Assembly (NCBI GenBank): GCA_038227045.1
Contig: JBBRQD010000028.1
Location: 1-56,348 of the forward strand
Length of the DNA: 56,348 nucleotides
DNA from: JANXLS01 sp038227045
GTDB taxonomy: Bacteria; Planctomycetota; SZUA-567; H5-PLA8
Reading direction: 5' to 3'
A program made the translations under genes and the position numbers. Shown one piece after another: positions 7,238 through 15,853 of this stretch. The notes beneath the pieces were generated by a model. That model was not told the origin of the DNA. It did not search any database and was given only the letters and a program-made list of their open reading frames with translations. Numbering within the stretch: position 1 is the stretch's first letter; each line of letters starts with the position of its first letter.

Positions 7238-9397
7238 TCACGCTCTTAAAACAGCGTTGAATTTAGCCAAAAGTTCAGCTTGAAACTTCTGATGCACGGG
7301 GTTGACTTCGTCGTCGGTGAGCGTTCTGCCCGGCGCGCGGTACACGATTGAGAACGCCACGGATTTCTTACCCGTGCCGGTTTGCTTGCCTTTGAAGACG
7401 CTCAAGAATCGCGGCGCTTCGTGCGGATCGCGCAAGCCGTCGTGTCCCTGCCACGTGCGCGCGAACGATTCGATCTCGCTCCACGCCACGGATTCGTCGA
7501 CCACCAGCGCCACATCGCGCGCGATTTCCGGAAATGCCGGCAACGGCCGGTAGCGCTTCGGCACACTCGGCAGCGTCACGAGAGCCATCAGATCCATTTC
7601 ACACACCGCCAGCGGCTTGCGTAAATCGAATGCCTTTTGCAGCGCGGGCGAGAGCGTGCCCATCCAGCCCAACACATCCTCCGCGCGTTCGTTGCCGTGC
7701 ATCTCGCGGACTCGCAAAACACGGCAGGATTCTTCGGGATGCAAAAAGTCAGGCGCGGCAGCCAGCGGCCGCGAAAGCTTCAGATGCGCGCCGTCGAGTT
7801 CGAGCGCTTCGCCGATGCGATTGAGCGTGTCCACCAGCGTTTGAAAACCTCGGTCGTCAATTATGCAAACCGCGCGCTTTTCATCCGGATGCGGCGCGCC
7901 TGTCGGAATAAAGACCGTGCCGATTTCAAACAGGCGCGCTTCACCCGCGCGTTGATCCTGATTGTGCTTTCGCACCGAAAGAAGCGACGCCAGCAGGCTG
8001 TTGCGCAGCGCGGAATGATCGTCGCGCAGCACGCTGCTTTTATCCAGCGGCAGCGGTTTTTCCTTTGTCCACACGGCTGGCGCGGCCCAGCGCGGATCGA
8101 TCAGGCTGTCGGTGATGGCTTCGAAATAGCCCAGCGACGTGAACAGCCCGCGCAATTTTTCGGAGAGCGTTTCGCGCGCGGAACGCGGCGCGACGCGCGC
8201 GCTCATCGCCGTGGTCTCCGGCACGAAATTGAAACCGTGCAGGCGCGCGATTTCCTCGATCAAATCGATCTCGCGCTCGAGATCGCCGCGACGCCAGGAC
8301 GGCACCTTGACCGTCATGCAATCGTCAGTGCCACACTCGACGGCGCAACCGATCGACGCAAGAATCGTCTCGCACTCCGGCTTTGCAATCTCCGCGCCAA
8401 AAACGCGCTTCACCTCGCGGGTGTGAACCGTGAGCGTTTTTGCGGCAGGCGGCTTCGCCCAGACGTCAATGACGCCGGGCGCAATATAGCCTCCTGCGGA
8501 TTCAACGATCAAGCGCGCGGCGCGCGCGCTGGCGCGATCCACTCCTTCTTGATCGATGCCGCGTTCGAAACGGTAGCTGGAATCCGTGCCTCTGCCGTCC
8601 ATGATTTTCAGGCGGCGGACGGTGCGGCGCGTGTTCGCCGGATGAAAGTACGCGGACTCCAGCAGAATATCGACTGTCTCAGGTGTGACTTCGGAACCTT
8701 TGCCGCCCAATACGCCGGCAATGGCGCGCGGCTTTTCCGCGTCGGCGATCACCAGCGTCTCGGCCGTCAATGGCGGAACCGCACCGTACAGGGGTTCGAA
8801 CGGTTCCTTGTCGCGAGCGCGTCGGACGACAATTTCGCGTCCGGCGAGTCCGTTCAAATCGAACGCGTGCAGCGGCTGGTTCAATTCGAAGAGCACGAAA
8901 TTGGTCACATCGACAATGTTGTTTCGCGGCTGCAAGCCCATCGACACGATGCGGTCCTGAAGCCATTGCGGCGACGGCCCGACTTTGACACCGCGGATGA
9001 TTCGCGCGGTATAGCGCGGGCAAAGTTCCGGTTCTTCGACGCGCACTTTTGCCAGCGACGACGCGGGCTCTCCGCGTTCGAGGCCGTTCAAATCAGATGG
9101 CGGCGTGTGCAACGGCACGCGCAAAATCGCGGCAACTTCGCGCGCCAGGCCCAGCACGCACTGGGCGTCGGGGCGGTTGGAGAGCACATCGAGTTCCAGC
9201 ACGATGCTGTCCCCGTCGCCATGAATCGCGTCGCAGTTAAATCCGGCAAAGGTCAGCAATTTGCCGAGCGTGTCGCGGTTGCGCGCGGCGGGTTCGAGAT
9301 CCCAGCGCTGACATGCCTTGTTCAACGCGGCGGAAAACTCCGGACCGCGCAGTGTGCCGGGCAGACAATCCAACAACCAAGCCAGCGGAAGCTTCAT
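7238..9397 (-). CDS. pheT: Phenylalanine-tRNA ligase beta subunit, lacking the OB-fold domain
   Basis: This is the beta subunit of the alpha2-beta2 phenylalanyl-tRNA synthetase, which charges tRNA-Phe with phenylalanine. It has 719 residues against about 790-800 usually. The deficit is localised: the N-terminal B1 part (to AGFNCDAIHGDGDS, about residue 64) passes straight into the B1/B3 strand VLELDVLSNRPD, so the roughly 110-residue EMAP II-like tRNA-binding OB fold is absent. The B3/B4 editing domain (RYTARIIRGV, NIVDVTNFVLFELNQPLHAFD), B5 domain, catalytic-like fold (SSVLRDDHSALRNSLLASLL) and the C-terminal FDX-ACB anticodon-binding domain (from about YRPLPAFPEIARDVALVVD) are all present. 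The start ATG overlaps the pheS stop by four bases. The overall assignment is certain. Confidence 0.97.
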   Translation of the reverse strand: MKLPLAWLLDCLPGTLRGPEFSAALNKACQRWDLEPAARNRDTLGKLLTFAGFNCDAIHGDGDSIVLELDVLSNRPDAQCVLGLAREVAAILRVPLHTPPSDLNGLERGEPASSLAKVRVEEPELCPRYTARIIRGVKVGPSPQWLQDRIVSMGLQPRNNIVDVTNFVLFELNQPLHAFDLNGLAGREIVVRRARDKEPFEPLYGAVPPLTAETLVIADAEKPRAIAGVLGGKGSEVTPETVDILLESAYFHPANTRRTVRRLKIMDGRGTDSSYRFERGIDQEGVDRASARAARLIVESAGGYIAPGVIDVWAKPPAAKTLTVHTREVKRVFGAEIAKPECETILASIGCAVECGTDDCMTVKVPSWRRGDLEREIDLIEEIARLHGFNFVPETTAMSARVAPRSARETLSEKLRGLFTSLGYFEAITDSLIDPRWAAPAVWTKEKPLPLDKSSVLRDDHSALRNSLLASLLSVRKHNQDQRAGEARLFEIGTVFIPTGAPHPDEKRAVCIIDDRGFQTLVDTLNRIGEALELDGAHLKLSRPLAAAPDFLHPEESCRVLRVREMHGNERAEDVLGWMGTLSPALQKAFDLRKPLAVCEMDLMALVTLPSVPKRYRPLPAFPEIARDVALVVDESVAWSEIESFARTWQGHDGLRDPHEAPRFLSVFKGKQTGTGKKSVAFSIVYRAPGRTLTDDEVNPVHQKFQAELLAKFNAVLRA

Positions 9398-10446
9398 AGT
9401 TGCCTCAAGAATCGCAGATCGTTTTCAAGGAAGCGGCGGATGTCCGTGATGCCGTGGCGGCGCATGGCCAGGCGTTCAATGCCGAAGCCGAACGCGAAAC
9501 CGGACCAGACCGCCGGATCGTATGCGCTGTCGCCGCGCGCCGAATTGATCGCGTCGAAGACCGCGGGATCGACCATGCCGCAGCCGCCCATTTCCACCCA
9601 GCCGGTATGTTTGCAGACGGGGCAGGCGGTTCCGCCGCACGCCGGACAACTGCAATCCAACTCGGCGCTCGGTTCCGTGAACGGAAAGAAACTCGGGCGG
9701 AAACGGACTTTCGTGTCCTCGCCGAACAGACCGCCGACGAACAATTTCAGCGTGCCTTTGAGATCGGCCATCGATACGTTTTTATCGACGTAGAGACCTT
9801 CGATCTGATGGAACGTGCTGTGGTGCGTCGCATCGATTGGATCGGGGCGATACACGCGTCCCGGCGCAACCACGCGCAGCGGCGGCGTGCGGGTTTCCAT
9901 CATGCGCACTTGCACGGTCGATGTCTGGCTGCGCAACAGCGCCTGATTGTTGCCGGAGAGGAAAAAAGTGTCGAAACTGTCGCGCGCCGGATGATCGGCG
10001 GGAATGTTGAGGTCGTCGAAATTGTGACGCTGGTCTTCGATCTCCGGGCCTTCGACAACTTCGAATCCCAGCGCGTGAAAGATATCGACGAGACTGTCGA
10101 TCGTGCGCGTCATCGGATGCCTGCGGCCGAGACTGTGGCGCGCTTCGGCGGGCAGTGGTTCGCTGATATCGAACGCGGACGCGGCGGGCTTCGCTCCCCC
10201 GCCCTGCTCCGCTTTGGCTTTTTCGAACGCGGCTTCAAGCTCGTTCTTGACCTGATTGGCAAGTTTGCCGGCTTGGGGCTTGATGTCGGGCGGCGCTTTG
10301 CCGACCTGGCCGAGCAGTGCCTTGACGCGGCCATTAGCGCCAACAAATTTGATGCGCGCGTCTTCGAGCGCTTTGGGATCGGCGGCGGTCGAAAACGCTG
10401 CGAGCGCTTCGGTGCGGAGTTGGTTGAGTTCGTCGAGAAGCGACAT
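9394..10446 (-). CDS. pheS: Phenylalanine-tRNA ligase alpha subunit
   Basis: This is the catalytic subunit that forms Phe-AMP and transfers Phe to tRNA-Phe. Its 350 residues have the N-terminal coiled coil (about 1-85), motif 1 region HPMTRTIDSLVDIF, motif 2 VVAPGRVYRPDPIDATHHSTFHQ (given in parts: RVYRPDPIDATHHSTFHQ) and motif 3 FGFGIERLAMRRHGI near the C-terminus. A cluster of five Cys (CSCPACGGTACPVC, about 254-267) followed by HTGWVEMGGCGMV resembles the Cys-rich metal-like loop known in some bacterial PheS. It overlaps pheT by four bases and lies 148 bases downstream of rplT, separated by a strong hairpin. It is translationally coupled to pheT. Confidence 0.98.
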   Translation of the reverse strand: MSLLDELNQLRTEALAAFSTAADPKALEDARIKFVGANGRVKALLGQVGKAPPDIKPQAGKLANQVKNELEAAFEKAKAEQGGGAKPAASAFDISEPLPAEARHSLGRRHPMTRTIDSLVDIFHALGFEVVEGPEIEDQRHNFDDLNIPADHPARDSFDTFFLSGNNQALLRSQTSTVQVRMMETRTPPLRVVAPGRVYRPDPIDATHHSTFHQIEGLYVDKNVSMADLKGTLKLFVGGLFGEDTKVRFRPSFFPFTEPSAELDCSCPACGGTACPVCKHTGWVEMGGCGMVDPAVFDAINSARGDSAYDPAVWSGFAFGFGIERLAMRRHGITDIRRFLENDLRFLRQL

Positions 10447-10538
10447 TTAGATTGGGTTTCAGGCTCGAGGTTTCAGATTTGAATCACGCGGTGGATTTTA
10501 TCGGCTGTGTTTCAAATGTCACGCTGAGATTAAATGAC

Positions 10539-10562
10539 GCGGCGCGCTTGATAGCGCGCCGC
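10539..10562 (-). terminator. GC-rich hairpin between rplT and pheS
   Basis: GCGGCGCGC (10539-10547), loop TTGATA, GCGCGCCGC (10554-10562) make a perfect 9-bp stem. On the transcribed strand the hairpin is followed by GTCATTTAATC, not a clean U-run, so it could be a weak terminator, attenuator or RNA-processing site that lowers pheST expression relative to the ribosomal genes. Confidence 0.55.
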
Positions 10563-10593
10563 GAAATTCTGAAATAGGGGAACAAGATCAAGT

Positions 10594-10947
10594 TTACTTG
10601 AGCGCGGCCTTGGCCTGATTGAAGATGCCTTCGAAAGCCTTTTCGTCACGCACGGCCATGTCGGCGAGAATCTTGCGGTTTAGGCCGATGCCGGCTTTTT
10701 TCAATCCGTCCATGAAGCGCGAATAATTCAAGCCGAGTTTTTCGGCGGCGGCGCCGATGCGGATGATCCACAGCGAGCGGAATGTGCGCTTTTTCGTGCG
10801 CCTGTCGCGCGTCGCGAAGGCTTCCGCGCGTTCGATGGTTTCGACCGCCGTGCGGAACATTTTGTTGCGGCCCATCACGAAGCCTTTGGCGCGCTTGAAA
10901 ACTTTGCGCGTGTACTTCTTGCGGGACGTGTTCGTTTTAGTGCGCAT
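10594..10947 (-). CDS. rplT: 50S ribosomal protein L20
   Basis: This assembly protein binds 23S rRNA early in 50S biogenesis. Its 117 residues have the usual length and the typical order: a long basic N-terminal tail (RKKYTRKVFKRAKGF), the helix with RDRRTKKRTFRSLWIIRI, then the C-terminal globular part NRKILADMAV. A near-perfect Shine-Dalgarno (AGGAGGAAT) lies a few bases ahead of the ATG. It follows rpmI by 122 bases and precedes pheS-pheT, the conserved bacterial order. In other bacteria L20 represses its own operon by binding the leader; whether that occurs here cannot be told. Confidence 0.99.
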   Translation of the reverse strand: MRTKTNTSRKKYTRKVFKRAKGFVMGRNKMFRTAVETIERAEAFATRDRRTKKRTFRSLWIIRIGAAAEKLGLNYSRFMDGLKKAGIGLNRKILADMAVRDEKAFEGIFNQAKAALK

Positions 10948-11069
10948 CTTATTCCTCCTGAATAAATCCTGAGATCGGATTTTCGATTAAAGCCGCAGGG
11001 AGTTGCGCGTCCCTGTCGAGCCTTTAGATTTGCGGCGGCCTCCTTGAATTGGGGCCGGCCGCAGACAGT

Positions 11070-11267
11070 TTATCGCAGTCCCAACAGGCGACACACGCGC
11101 CGGGCTTCGGCGCCGTGCATGATCACCGGGCGTTTGCCATGGCGGCGGCGGGCGCCGCCCTTGCCGGTCATCAAATGCCGGTGGAAGGCCTGCATGCGCT
11201 TGATCTTGCCCTTCTTGGTGACTTTGACTCGTTTGGACAAGCCTTTGTGCGTCTTAAGCTTGGGCAT
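11070..11267 (-). CDS. rpmI: 50S ribosomal protein L35
   Basis: This small basic 50S subunit protein has 65 residues. The correct start is the ATG at 11267 (MPKLKTHKGLSKRVKVT), the invariant L35 opening, with GAGGAG nine bases ahead; upstream ATG codons in the frame are not used by the family. The signature KTHKGLSKRVKVTKKGKIK and the C-terminal RRLCRLLG-like end (RRVCRLLGLR) are present. infC, which precedes rpmI in most bacteria, is missing here: upstream there is only a promoter and a long palindrome. This gene therefore appears to open the operon. Confidence 0.98.
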   Translation of the reverse strand: MPKLKTHKGLSKRVKVTKKGKIKRMQAFHRHLMTGKGGARRRHGKRPVIMHGAEARRVCRLLGLR

Positions 11268-11360
11268 TTCTCGATACTCCTCAACCGTGCAGGCGGAAGG
11301 CCTGCGGTACGACAAAAAAAGAAGCGGTACGGAATCACCCGGACCGCGAAGCGAGCAAGC

Positions 11361-11388
11361 ACTATACAAAGCGCGCTATGAAAATCAA
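11361..11388 (-). promoter_or_regulatory. Sigma-70 type promoter for rpmI-rplT-pheST
   Basis: On the minus strand TTGATT (11388-11383) and TATAGT (11366-11361) are separated by 16 bases. A leader of about 90 bases follows, with a small hairpin (GCAGGC...GCCTGC, 11289-11305) before the rpmI ribosome binding site. The strength of both boxes and the lack of infC upstream support a promoter placed directly before rpmI. Confidence 0.65.
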
Positions 11389-11443
11389 ACTCTATTCGAA
11401 GAATTCTTTCAAAAAAGAGTGCATCTCAGAATTGCGTAATGTC

Positions 11444-11587
11444 CCCCTCTCCCCTTGAGGGAGAGGGCCGACGCATCTACTCATGCGCGGGGTGAGGGTA
11501 ATCGTTCGATTCCTGTGAAGATCCACGCCCACCCCTCACCCGGCGAGCGAGTACGCTCGTCCGCCCTCTCCCTCAAGGGGAGAGGGG
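11444..11587. repeat. Long REP-like palindrome
   Basis: Two 25-bp arms, 11444-11468 and 11563-11587, are exact reverse complements, and each arm is itself nearly self-complementary (CCCTCTCCC...GGGAGAGGG). Inside are a second inverted pair, GGGGTGAGGGT at 11489-11499 and ACCCCTCACCC at 11531-11541 (eight matched bases). It sits between the cytochrome gene stop and the rpmI promoter and could act as a terminator for nothing upstream on the plus strand, or as a processing/insulating element. Its shape resembles repetitive extragenic palindromes of other bacteria. Confidence 0.85.
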
Positions 11588-11621
11588 AAACGGCATCGCA
11601 ATTCCGCGTCACCTTCTATTA

Positions 11622-14600
11622 CTACTTCGCCGGTTCCGGTGTGGCGGGAGCCGGTGTTGCTGTGGGTGCCGCTGGCGGCAGCGCCTTGATGTCGGTGCCC
11701 AGTTCACCATCGCCGGAGTGCAGCAGGAAGAAGCGGACTGCTTCCAGTTTCTGCGCCTGTTCCTTCATCTTGGCTTCGTCCGCGATGCCGCGCGTGGCGT
11801 CTTTCGTGTCGTGGTTGTATTCGGACCAATTGATGAAATTGTTCGGCATGTTGGTCCAGGGATACAGCGACGGCGGGAACGTGATGAAGCGCCGCAGCCA
11901 GTCGTCTTTCAGGCGGCGCTTCACGTTCGCCAGATTCGGCGCCCATTTCGGAATCGGCTGAATGAAATTGCCGACCGAATGACAGGTGACGCAGCCGATG
12001 CCCACCAGCGCCGGATGCTTTTCGTCCGGCGGCAATTCAGTCACGTATTTCTTGCCCAGCTCGTAGAGGTTTTTCTTTTCGTCGTCCAACAGCACCGGCT
12101 GGCTGCCGTAAGGCTTTTCACCCGCGTCCGCCACGAAATAATCGACAACCTGCTGCGCGTCGTCCTGCACGTCCGACAGTTTGATTGCGTCTGGACCCGG
12201 CAGCGGCTCGCCACCTGTGCCCGTCCCGCGCTTGTTCGCATCGACGGCCGAGAGGCGGCCCGCGGGATAGATCGTTTTGTATGCCGCGAACGGCCCATCC
12301 ACTGAGAAGAAGCTCGGCATGCGCACGTTCAAGCCCACGCGCAACGGCTTGACGTTGTGCAGGAATTGGTACAGCCAGTCGGGCTGAATTTTGCCGCCTT
12401 CAAAGCTCAAGCTCGGCGGCGCTTGCTGCAGCGTGCCGTTGTCGTTTTTGTACATTTCCTTTTCAACGGTCACAATGTGGTTCATGATGCGTCCTTCGCC
12501 GCGCGTCAGGCGAACTTTGACCATCACCGGATCGTAGAACTTTCGCACTGCTTTGAGATCGTCTTTCTTCAGATTCGACAGTTTCAATGCGTCCGTTCCG
12601 GCCATGCGTTCGTAGGCCTTGACGTCAACGAACGATTTGGCCAGCGCCGCGTAACCTTCTTTCGCTTCGGTGTAGTCGCGCTTGCCTTTTTCATCGAGCT
12701 TCGGTTCGTAGAAGAGTTCGGTCATCTTCACGTAGTCCGCTTCGGTGACCAATTCGCCGTAAGCCTTCCACGTATCGCCTTTGGACTTCTTTTCGATTTT
12801 GAAGTTCAATTTTTCCCACGGCAACAACGGGCTGGTACGAACCTGGACTTCTTCCAGGAGAATTGGAACGGTGGCGTCGTTGAGGTATGTGCCGCGCTGA
12901 ATGTTCAGGAAGCCTTTCATGCTCACGTCGTTGGTTGCGAAGTCGAGCGAAACGGCGTCTTCGTCGGAGTAGATGCCGCTGCCCGCGGTCTTCATGAATG
13001 CTCTCGACTTGGGCGTGGACAGCGCGGCGAACGCGGCGAGCGGCAGCGTCGTGGCACCGTCGTTCGTGACGGCACTGCCGTTGCTGACCATGTGACAACC
13101 GGTGCAATTCAATTCTTTGACGACGCGGCGGCCGTGATCGATGGCCACGTCGCGCGGCGTCGGGCTGCGCTGCATGTCCTGCGAAATCGCTTCGTTCGTC
13201 AAGCTCAACAAGTACGTCACGAGCCGTTCGACTTCGTGTTTGCCGAGCACCTGCATGGAACTCTTGTCGAGATTGTTCTCCGGTGCGTATTTCTTGAACG
13301 TCGAGGAGTGCCCTTCTTCGTGCTTCTCCCCTTCTTTATGCGCTTCGGCGTGCGCGTCAGCCGGCGCGTCGTCGTTGTTCTTGTCCTTGTAACCGAACCA
13401 GGGCATGCGCAGGCGGTCGAAGGGCTTAATCAGCTCTTCCTTGTCGCGATCGAAGACGCGCGGGCGCGAGATCTTGGCGAAGAACCAATCCCATTTCGTC
13501 TCGGCGATCGAATGATCGTGGCCGGCTTTGCCGAAATCGAACTTGTCGAGATCCTTGTCGGCTTCGCCGGAGAGATTGACGCAGGTCAGGGGCGCGTAGG
13601 TCCAGCCCTGAATATTGTGGCAGCCGTAACAGCCGTGGTGTTGGATGAGCGTTTCGCCGGCATAAAAGAGCTTTGCCGCGCGCGCCGGATCTTTTTGTTT
13701 CGCGAGGATTTCTTTAAGCTTCGCGATCTGGCCTTCGGTCCATTCGCCGTCGCCGGTGTCGGCGCGCTTCGATACGCCTTTGTCGTCAACGTTGGTCGCG
13801 TATTTGACTTTCAGCTTCAGCGAATTTTCGACCATGGTCAAGGGATCTTTGAGGCGCTCGCGGATCACATCTTCCGGCGTGGTGCTGGCCAGTTTTTCGA
13901 CGACGATCTTGTCGAACGCTTCCGACGGATGCATTTCAGGAGCCTTTGCGGCCTCCTTGGCCGCCTTCATCGTGGACATCAGATAGCTGGTCAGATTGGC
14001 GGCTTCGTCATCGCTCAGGCGCAAGTTAGGCATCTTCGTTTCGGCCCAATAATGGCGCGGATTCTTCACCCATTGATAGAGCCATCCGGCGGAAACTTTT
14101 TCGCCGACGCGGCTCAAGTCCGGGCCGTGCTGGTTGAAATGGTATTTGTCCTTTTCGCCGGCGTCGAGAGTCGTATGGCAACCCACGCAACCGATTGACG
14201 CGTAAAGCTTGCGGCCTTCTTCGACGTTGCCTTCCTTGGGCGGCGGCGGCGGCGTTTCGCGCAGTTGACTGGCCATAAAGAGGTAGTTGGCGATGGCCTC
14301 GGCTTCGACGGCGTCGCGGGCGTGCACTTTTCCGCTGACTTCGATTTCGTAGGCTTTGTCTTTGTGATTTTCGAGCCCGAAGAAGCGCGGCATTTTCGTG
14401 CTGGGGCGGAAGTCCCACGGGTTTTCGATCCAATTCCGCGCCCAATCGACGTTGGTCTTTTCGCCGACTCTGCGCAAGTCCGGGCCGACGCGCCCGACCC
14501 AGTTCATGTCCGCTCCGCCGGTGGTGCCGAAGTGGCAGTTCACGCAGCCGCGATCACGGAAGAGGTGGCGGCCTTCGTTGAGTTTGGCCGCTTCGGGGAC

Positions 14601-15746
14601 TTCGTCAGTGCCCTTGTGGCATTTGGCACAGCTCGCTTCGATGTGTTGCAGCGGCAGCATCTTTGCGTCCCAATATTCGTTGGATTCCCATTCGAATTGC
14701 GCGCGCCAGTAGTTCGATTGATCCTTGTTCTGCGGGCTGTGCGCGGCGGCGCTGAACTTCGTGGCGAGCGGCTGGCCGCCGTGGCAGATCGTGCAGCCGA
14801 ATTTTTTATAGGGGTGCTTGGAATTCGCGCCGACGAACAAATCGAGACGCGGATGGGACTTCAAGACCTTCTTGTCTTTCTCGAATACGGTCACGGTCTC
14901 GACACCTTTTGGATCGACGGCGACCGTCTCCTTGCCCAACTCGGCGAACTCCGGAGCCGGGTTGTCGATGCCTTTGTGGCAGACGACGCAACGATCGATG
15001 CGCTTGGCGTTGTCGAAAAAGACGTTCATCGGCAGACCGGGCAGCATGATCTGCCCTTCTTGAATGCTGTAGCGCGGCGAAATAAAATCGAGCATCGGAA
15101 AGTCGCGGGCCGCGTTGAGGACTGGCTGGCCTTTAGTCTTCGCCATTTTGGCGCGGAAGTCGTTCAGCGTTGCGAATAGACTGTCTTCATCGCGCTTGGC
15201 TTGAGCCAGACTTTCTTCGAGCTTGGCGGCTTCGGCCAACTTCTGGTCGCGTTGTTCTTTAAGCGTGTACTGCTCGGCAGCTTTCTTCGCAATTGCGCCA
15301 TCTTCTGTAGTCAGCAGGGTCTTGTCCCCTTCCACGCCGCTATCGACGCGGGACTTCAACTGATCGTAGTTGGCCTTCTTTGCGTTCAGATCAATCGTGA
15401 CGGCGGCCAACTGATTGCCAAAGCCGGCGGCTTCTTGTTTGAGCTTGTCGATGGCGGGCTTCTGCGCATCGACCGCGATCTTATTTTTCTTGATGGTTTC
15501 GTCGAGTTCGGTCTTCTTCGCCAAATACTCGGCATCGCCCAACTCTTCGTTGGCCTTCTTGCGCTCGTCGGCGAGGCGCTTCAAATCGTAGTCCATGTAC
15601 ATTTTCTGGTACGCCGGGAATTCGCGGCCGAAGTGGTCCTGATAGAACACGTAGACGGTCGTGATCAGCAGCATCAAGCTGCCGATACCGAACGCGACGT
15701 GCAGGCCGCTTTCCGATCTGCCAGAAGATTTTTTTGCCGTTGCCAT
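11622..15746 (-). CDS. Octaheme membrane-anchored cytochrome c with N-terminal coiled coil
   Basis: This 1374-residue electron-transfer protein has one N-terminal membrane helix (about 15-36), then an Ala/Lys/Glu-rich coiled coil (about 55-200), then eight CxxCH heme sites at residues 253, 318, 373, 401, 520, 706, 881 and 1252. Several segments show the class I cytochrome layout, a heme motif followed 40-60 residues later by a Met-Pro ligand motif (KMP at 451 and 571, RMP at 780 and 1142, NMP at 1299). A His-rich linker lies at 795-813 and a Pro/Ala tail ends the protein. It starts 107 bases downstream of the Rieske gene, so the two probably form one complex that passes electrons from quinol to the downstream oxidase. 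No cytochrome b gene is adjacent. The heme count is read directly; the role is inferred. Confidence 0.9.
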   Translation of the reverse strand: MATAKKSSGRSESGLHVAFGIGSLMLLITTVYVFYQDHFGREFPAYQKMYMDYDLKRLADERKKANEELGDAEYLAKKTELDETIKKNKIAVDAQKPAIDKLKQEAAGFGNQLAAVTIDLNAKKANYDQLKSRVDSGVEGDKTLLTTEDGAIAKKAAEQYTLKEQRDQKLAEAAKLEESLAQAKRDEDSLFATLNDFRAKMAKTKGQPVLNAARDFPMLDFISPRYSIQEGQIMLPGLPMNVFFDNAKRIDRCVVCHKGIDNPAPEFAELGKETVAVDPKGVETVTVFEKDKKVLKSHPRLDLFVGANSKHPYKKFGCTICHGGQPLATKFSAAAHSPQNKDQSNYWRAQFEWESNEYWDAKMLPLQHIEASCAKCHKGTDEVPEAAKLNEGRHLFRDRGCVNCHFGTTGGADMNWVGRVGPDLRRVGEKTNVDWARNWIENPWDFRPSTKMPRFFGLENHKDKAYEIEVSGKVHARDAVEAEAIANYLFMASQLRETPPPPPKEGNVEEGRKLYASIGCVGCHTTLDAGEKDKYHFNQHGPDLSRVGEKVSAGWLYQWVKNPRHYWAETKMPNLRLSDDEAANLTSYLMSTMKAAKEAAKAPEMHPSEAFDKIVVEKLASTTPEDVIRERLKDPLTMVENSLKLKVKYATNVDDKGVSKRADTGDGEWTEGQIAKLKEILAKQKDPARAAKLFYAGETLIQHHGCYGCHNIQGWTYAPLTCVNLSGEADKDLDKFDFGKAGHDHSIAETKWDWFFAKISRPRVFDRDKEELIKPFDRLRMPWFGYKDKNNDDAPADAHAEAHKEGEKHEEGHSSTFKKYAPENNLDKSSMQVLGKHEVERLVTYLLSLTNEAISQDMQRSPTPRDVAIDHGRRVVKELNCTGCHMVSNGSAVTNDGATTLPLAAFAALSTPKSRAFMKTAGSGIYSDEDAVSLDFATNDVSMKGFLNIQRGTYLNDATVPILLEEVQVRTSPLLPWEKLNFKIEKKSKGDTWKAYGELVTEADYVKMTELFYEPKLDEKGKRDYTEAKEGYAALAKSFVDVKAYERMAGTDALKLSNLKKDDLKAVRKFYDPVMVKVRLTRGEGRIMNHIVTVEKEMYKNDNGTLQQAPPSLSFEGGKIQPDWLYQFLHNVKPLRVGLNVRMPSFFSVDGPFAAYKTIYPAGRLSAVDANKRGTGTGGEPLPGPDAIKLSDVQDDAQQVVDYFVADAGEKPYGSQPVLLDDEKKNLYELGKKYVTELPPDEKHPALVGIGCVTCHSVGNFIQPIPKWAPNLANVKRRLKDDWLRRFITFPPSLYPWTNMPNNFINWSEYNHDTKDATRGIADEAKMKEQAQKLEAVRFFLLHSGDGELGTDIKALPPAAPTATPAPATPEPAK

Positions 15747-15766
15747 GTAGGGCTCTCGCTGAAAGT

Positions 15767-15853
15767 TAAGGGGTTAGGGGATAGGGATTAGGGGTTAGGG
15801 AAAAGCGCATTGAATTCTCTCGCCCTAATCCCCAGCCCCTAGTTCCTAGCTCC
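15767..15853. repeat. TAGGGGTTAGGG-type imperfect palindrome, copy 1
   Basis: A G-rich left half (repeats of TTAGGGG/GATTAGGG, about 15767-15800) faces a C-rich right half (CCCTAATCCCCAGCCCCTAG, about 15822-15853) across a short A/T-rich middle. The right half ends exactly at the Rieske stop codon. Related copies are at 18821-18907 and, as a half, 22023-22060. Confidence 0.8.

Noticed and set aside
7637..9793. 718-codon open frame on the plus strand
   Set aside because: It lies antisense to pheT and pheS, is Arg/His-rich, and has no conserved domain. It is a high-GC mirror frame.
12357..14198. 613-codon plus-strand open frame opposite the cytochrome gene
   Set aside because: The opposite strand encodes eight CxxCH motifs and conserved domains. 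This frame shows only biased composition.
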